A stretch of 64,000 nucleotides of DNA, from the NCBI GenBank assembly GCA_036785705.1, contig JAWUZG010000084.1:6259001-6323000 (forward strand). The letters run 5' to 3'. This DNA is from Acanthornis magna. Taxonomy: Eukaryota > Chordata > Aves > Passeriformes > Acanthizidae. The notes beneath the pieces are model-generated. The model made no database searches. It was given only the letters and a program-made list of their open reading frames with translations, and was not told the origin of the DNA. The position numbers were made by a program, and so were the translations under genes. Below are positions 60,791 to 64,000 of the stretch, one piece after another. How positions within the stretch are numbered: the first letter of the stretch is position 1; every line of letters starts with the position of its first letter.

Positions 60791-63284
60791 ATTTACTGTT
60801 TTATTTATTAAAACCAGTATCATTCCTCCACATCAGATATTTGACAGGGGGAGAAAAAGCAAACCTTGAACTGTATCTCAAGACTTATATTGGAGATCTT
60901 TTGTGTGCATTTAATTGTGGCTTTCATAATAAAGGACTCAAGTGGTATGGGATGTCTACAGTACTTCATAAAATATAAAGTATGGTAGATATGTTTGTCT
61001 AGGCAATTTATTCTCATGGAAACTGTCCCATGGTAAAAACAACTCATATAACCTTAATGTTACAGAAATAATTCTTTATTATGAAAGAACAACACTAGAA
61101 GTTTATCAAATATTTCCCTGAATAAAGGATTTAGAAAATTTATCTTTTAATGTAAAGGAGGTTTTTATACTGAAAGAAGTTTTTTTTTTCATCGGGAAGC
61201 TTGAAAAACATAGTCTTAAATAATAATAATTTTGAAAATAGCAATAGAACTGCTCACTTATTTTGTGTTTTCAAGAGTGTAGAATACTGGGTTATGAACT
61301 TTGATATTTTTCATTCACATAAATTTTAAAATGCCCAGTGGTTATATATATCAGTAGATAGTGAGTTATAGTGTATTGCTAACAGCATACTTAGAGATTC
61401 CCTTGGTTGGTTTTCCTTTTTTTTTTTTGGGGGGGGGGTGGGGAGGGGTGGGGAAGTGTTTGGTTTTTTGGGGATTTTTGGTGGGTTTTTTGTTTTGTTT
61501 TGTTTTCACTTTGGGGGTTTTTGTTTTGTTTGGGGCTTTTTTTGTTAGTTCAGAAATATTTCACGGCTCCAAGTGACTCATACAGCTCTAAAAACTGCTC
61601 ATTTCAGATATCCATCAGCAAAATTTTAGCAGCAAAACAGAGAACAGCAACACAGGACAGCACTACACACAGCCTTCCCACTCAATTAAGTAACTCCTCT
61701 CCTTGTATCTCTCCTGGCATCCTGAATGCAAGTTCTTTGTGAGGAAGTAGACAGCACAAGTAGGGCCATCAGGAAGAGCCACAGCCAACATTTGTCATGA
61801 AAGTGCCAGGGTAGCAAATGAGCTTAAGGACATGGGCAAAGGTAGTGGATTCCAGGTGATTTTGGAAATTATTTTTATCTCCCTTCTGCCTATTTTTCCA
61901 TGTCGTAGAGATTAGAAATTACCTGTTTATCTATTCTTTTTCCTACAGCCAAGAGATAATTATAATGTTGCTTCTGTTTTAGAGCTAAATTAGGGGTTTT
62001 TTCCCCCTGAAACCTTTACTTGCTAAAAAAATCTATCTTATCTGTTTTAGTAAGATATTGCCTTAGCCTGTAAGTATCTTATTTTATCATGTACCCTAAA
62101 AACTCAGCTTCCATCGTGGCCTTCCCACTGATACCTGACCAATGCACATGGTTTGATCTGCCCCTCCATTCCTCTACACAATTTATGCCAACACTACAAG
62201 GGCTAAAGGAGGTGTTACATGGCTCTGTATGGACTAAAGGCAGCTCAAAGTACTAATCAACAAGCACTGTATTTGATATTGTCTATATGCAGTGAGCACT
62301 ACTCAGTCACATTGGAATTGGAAAGTACAAAACATTCCTACTCATTGTTTAATGGAATTGCAAAGGATGCACTACTACAACGCAAACAGGAAACATTTAT
62401 CTAAGTATCTAGACCAAGAGTGTCAAACACAAAACCCTTAATTAGAGGTAGCAGAAACTTAAGAGAAATTCTTCATTATGTTTCTGACTTTTCTCAAGTG
62501 TTGTGCTTTTTTTTAATGAGATCTTCTTAACAGCCCTGAAGCTCCTTGATGTGCTAGACTTGCTCAAGTACCTTGGACAAATAATTCATCCCAACGAGCA
62601 GGAGAGCACAGTCTGTACTTGTCACTCAGATTCCCACACTGAGGCTACAGATGTTTGCTGACCTTAGGCAAAAGGGGTGCTTGGCCTGCAGGAAATACAA
62701 CAAGGTTTCCAGTCCAGCCCAATCTCTGTCTGAAATATAGGGATGCCTTTGTCGTGGGAAGTACGTGTGTCTATGTGTGAACAGAAGCGGGCAGGAAGGG
62801 GAAGTACTACTCCTTTTCTCCTCTTTAAATTAAGAAAAAAAACCCAGTAGAATTAAATATTGCACCACCAGGATGTGGATGACCCAGAGGATGTTCTAGG
62901 ATATCTGTTTCTCAATGGCTTGTTGTCCTTTATGGGTGTTGGGGTTTTTTTTGTGAAAAGGTCAATGAGCATTGACCTTTGTCACTCACATCCACCGCCC
63001 ACATCCTCCCTGCAGCCCTGGATTTGCACCAGCAGCTGTGGCCTGGGATGATCCCACCGAGCCAGGCACTCAGATTCCATTAAGCATAATTTAAATCACC
63101 ATTTAATAGAGCTTATAGGAAAGAGTGAAGGCACTGTGAACCATGGGCACTGCAGCACTGAGTGTGCATCTGCTAAAGATACAGCAAGGCGGAAAAGTGA
63201 CCCCATTTTGGTCAGTCCAGCTATTACAGGATGTTTCTTAAAAAACCCAACTCTATATAGTGCTTCTGCTGTGTGTCAGAACAG
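60791..63284. other. Intergenic DNA between LYVE1 and the CpG island
   Basis: 2.5 kb without a supported gene. It holds a T/G tract with a G-quadruplex motif at 61,411-61,550. Open frames through that tract are artefacts of low complexity. Confidence 0.75.
61411..61550 (+). repeat. T/G-rich tract with strong G-quadruplex motif
   Basis: After a T run, 61,429-61,453 reads ten G, T, four G, A, four G, T, four G: four G-runs with single-base loops, the most stable quadruplex layout. TTTTGG-type repeats continue to about 61,550. Confidence 0.9.
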
Positions 63285-63852
63285 ATAATAGTATGGCCAG
63301 CAGGACCAGGGCAGTGATTGTCCTCCTGTACTTGGCACTGGTGAGGCCACACCTCGAGTGCTGTGTTCAGTTTTGGGCCCCTTAGGCAGGACATTGAGGG
63401 GCTGGAGTATGTCCAGAGAATGATAATGGAGCTGGGGAAGGGTCAGGAGCACAAGTCTGATGAGGATATGCTGAGGGAGCTGGGGGTGTTTAGCCTGGGG
63501 GAAAGGAGGCTCAGGGGAGACCTTATCACTCTGCAACTGCCTGAAAGGAGGCTGTAGCCAGGTGAGGTCGATCTCTTCTCCCAGGAAAGTAGCGATAGCA
63601 TGAGAGGATGTAGGTTGTGCCAGAGGAGGTTCAGGTTGGACATTAGCAGGAATTTCTTCACAGAAAGGGTGATCAGAAATCGAAATGGGCTGCCCAGGGT
63701 GTTGGTGGAGTCTTCGTCCCTGGAGACGTTTAAGGAACTACTGGACGTGGCACTCAGTGCCATAGTCTGGGTGACGTGGTGGTGTCCGGTCATGGGTTGG
63801 ACTCGACGATCTTCAGAGGTCTTTCCCAAGCTAATTGGTTTTGTGATTCTGT
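63285..63852 (+). repeat. CR1 LINE, long 3' part (about 570 bp)
   Basis: Well-preserved CR1: GGCCAGCAGGACCAGGGCAG, CTGGTGAGGCCACACCTCGA, GTTCAGTTTTGGGCCCCTTA, GAGGAGGTTCAGGTTGGACA, GGAATTTCTTCACAGAAAGG, GGGTTGGACTCGACGATCTT, ending GTGATTCTGTG at 63,852. Minus- and + strand open frames here are fragments of the element. It ends within about 10 bases of the CpG island. Confidence 0.96.
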
Positions 63853-63857
63853 GGATG

Positions 63858-64000
63858 TTCTGGCGGGGCCCGCTCCGCTCAGCAGTGACCTTATAGCCGG
63901 GACCGGACCAAAGGAAGGACAAGGAGGGCCGTGAGCCCGACCGGTGCCGCCCTGCGCCCCGCTCCCGGCCCCGGCCCCGCCCCCGGCCCCGCGTCCGCCG
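63858..64000 (+). promoter_or_regulatory. RNF141: Start of a CpG island, probable RNF141 promoter
   Basis: The composition changes abruptly to very high G+C with dense CpG, tandem CCCCGG units and a perfect Sp1-type GC box, CCCCGCCCCC, at 63,975-63,984. It is cut by the window edge. In mammals RNF141 is the next gene after LYVE1 in the same orientation, so its promoter is expected here; that identity is inferred from synteny alone, and no coding sequence of it is in the window. Confidence 0.55.

Noticed and set aside
61361..61742. Two overlapping + strand frames encoding Gly/Phe/Trp-rich peptides
   Set aside because: Translation of the T/G low-complexity tract; composition is an artefact.
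63443..63922. 159-codon minus-strand frame and several + strand frames near the right end
   Set aside because: They lie within the CR1 copy and have no match to CR1 proteins in frame; they are chance frames in the element's 3' region.
1..64000. CRISPR arrays, tRNA or rRNA genes, bacterial operons
   Set aside because: None seen; the window is vertebrate nuclear DNA.

Overview
The window is a piece of a bird genome, probably from a neognath and plausibly a songbird or other neoavian. Its interspersed repeats are avian-type CR1 LINEs, it has a short solo retroviral LTR, its genes are split into many small exons with long AT-rich introns, and its encoded proteins align well with vertebrate orthologues I know from memory. 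Nothing here is bacterial or viral except ERV-derived LTRs.

Layout, all main genes on the + strand. (1) 1-19,040: AT-rich, non-coding as far as I can see, either upstream intron or 5' flank of IRAG1; it holds two CR1 copies (one ancient), a probable old LTR, T/G-rich low-complexity tracts, and a third, well-preserved CR1 at 18.4-18.7 kb. (2) 19,154-46,264: IRAG1 (MRVI1), the inositol trisphosphate receptor-associated cGMP kinase substrate. I could place 20 coding exons whose phases all match, giving 2,541 nt and 846 residues. A 3' UTR of about 3 kb follows, with polyadenylation signals near 46.49 and 49.30 kb. (3) 52,377-60,198: LYVE1, the hyaluronan receptor of lymphatic endothelium and tissue macrophages, with six coding exons, 951 nt and 316 residues. 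(4) 63,285-63,852: a long CR1 copy directly against the start of a CpG island (63,858-64,000, continuing past the window), which by conserved gene order is probably the promoter of RNF141. The order IRAG1, LYVE1, RNF141 in one orientation is the same as on human 11p15.4.

The most unusual thing in the window is a convincing last exon on the minus strand inside LYVE1 intron 1 (coding part 53,222-53,696). It has a strong splice acceptor, 157 open codons with coding-like composition, one membrane segment followed by a hydrophilic tail, a stop, and an AATAAA signal about 480 nt further on. I do not recognise the protein and did not find its upstream exons. Other points of interest are two NAGNAG acceptors and one weak splice pair in IRAG1, a CR1 fragment 9 nt from an IRAG1 splice donor, substitutions at two hyaluronan-contact positions in LYVE1, and a strong G-quadruplex motif downstream of LYVE1.

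IRAG1 and LYVE1 are neighbours by conserved synteny rather than partners in one pathway: IRAG1 acts at the endoplasmic reticulum in NO/cGMP signalling, LYVE1 at the cell surface. All exon borders were read by eye from splice consensus, phase and recalled homology; none was checked by alignment or RNA data.
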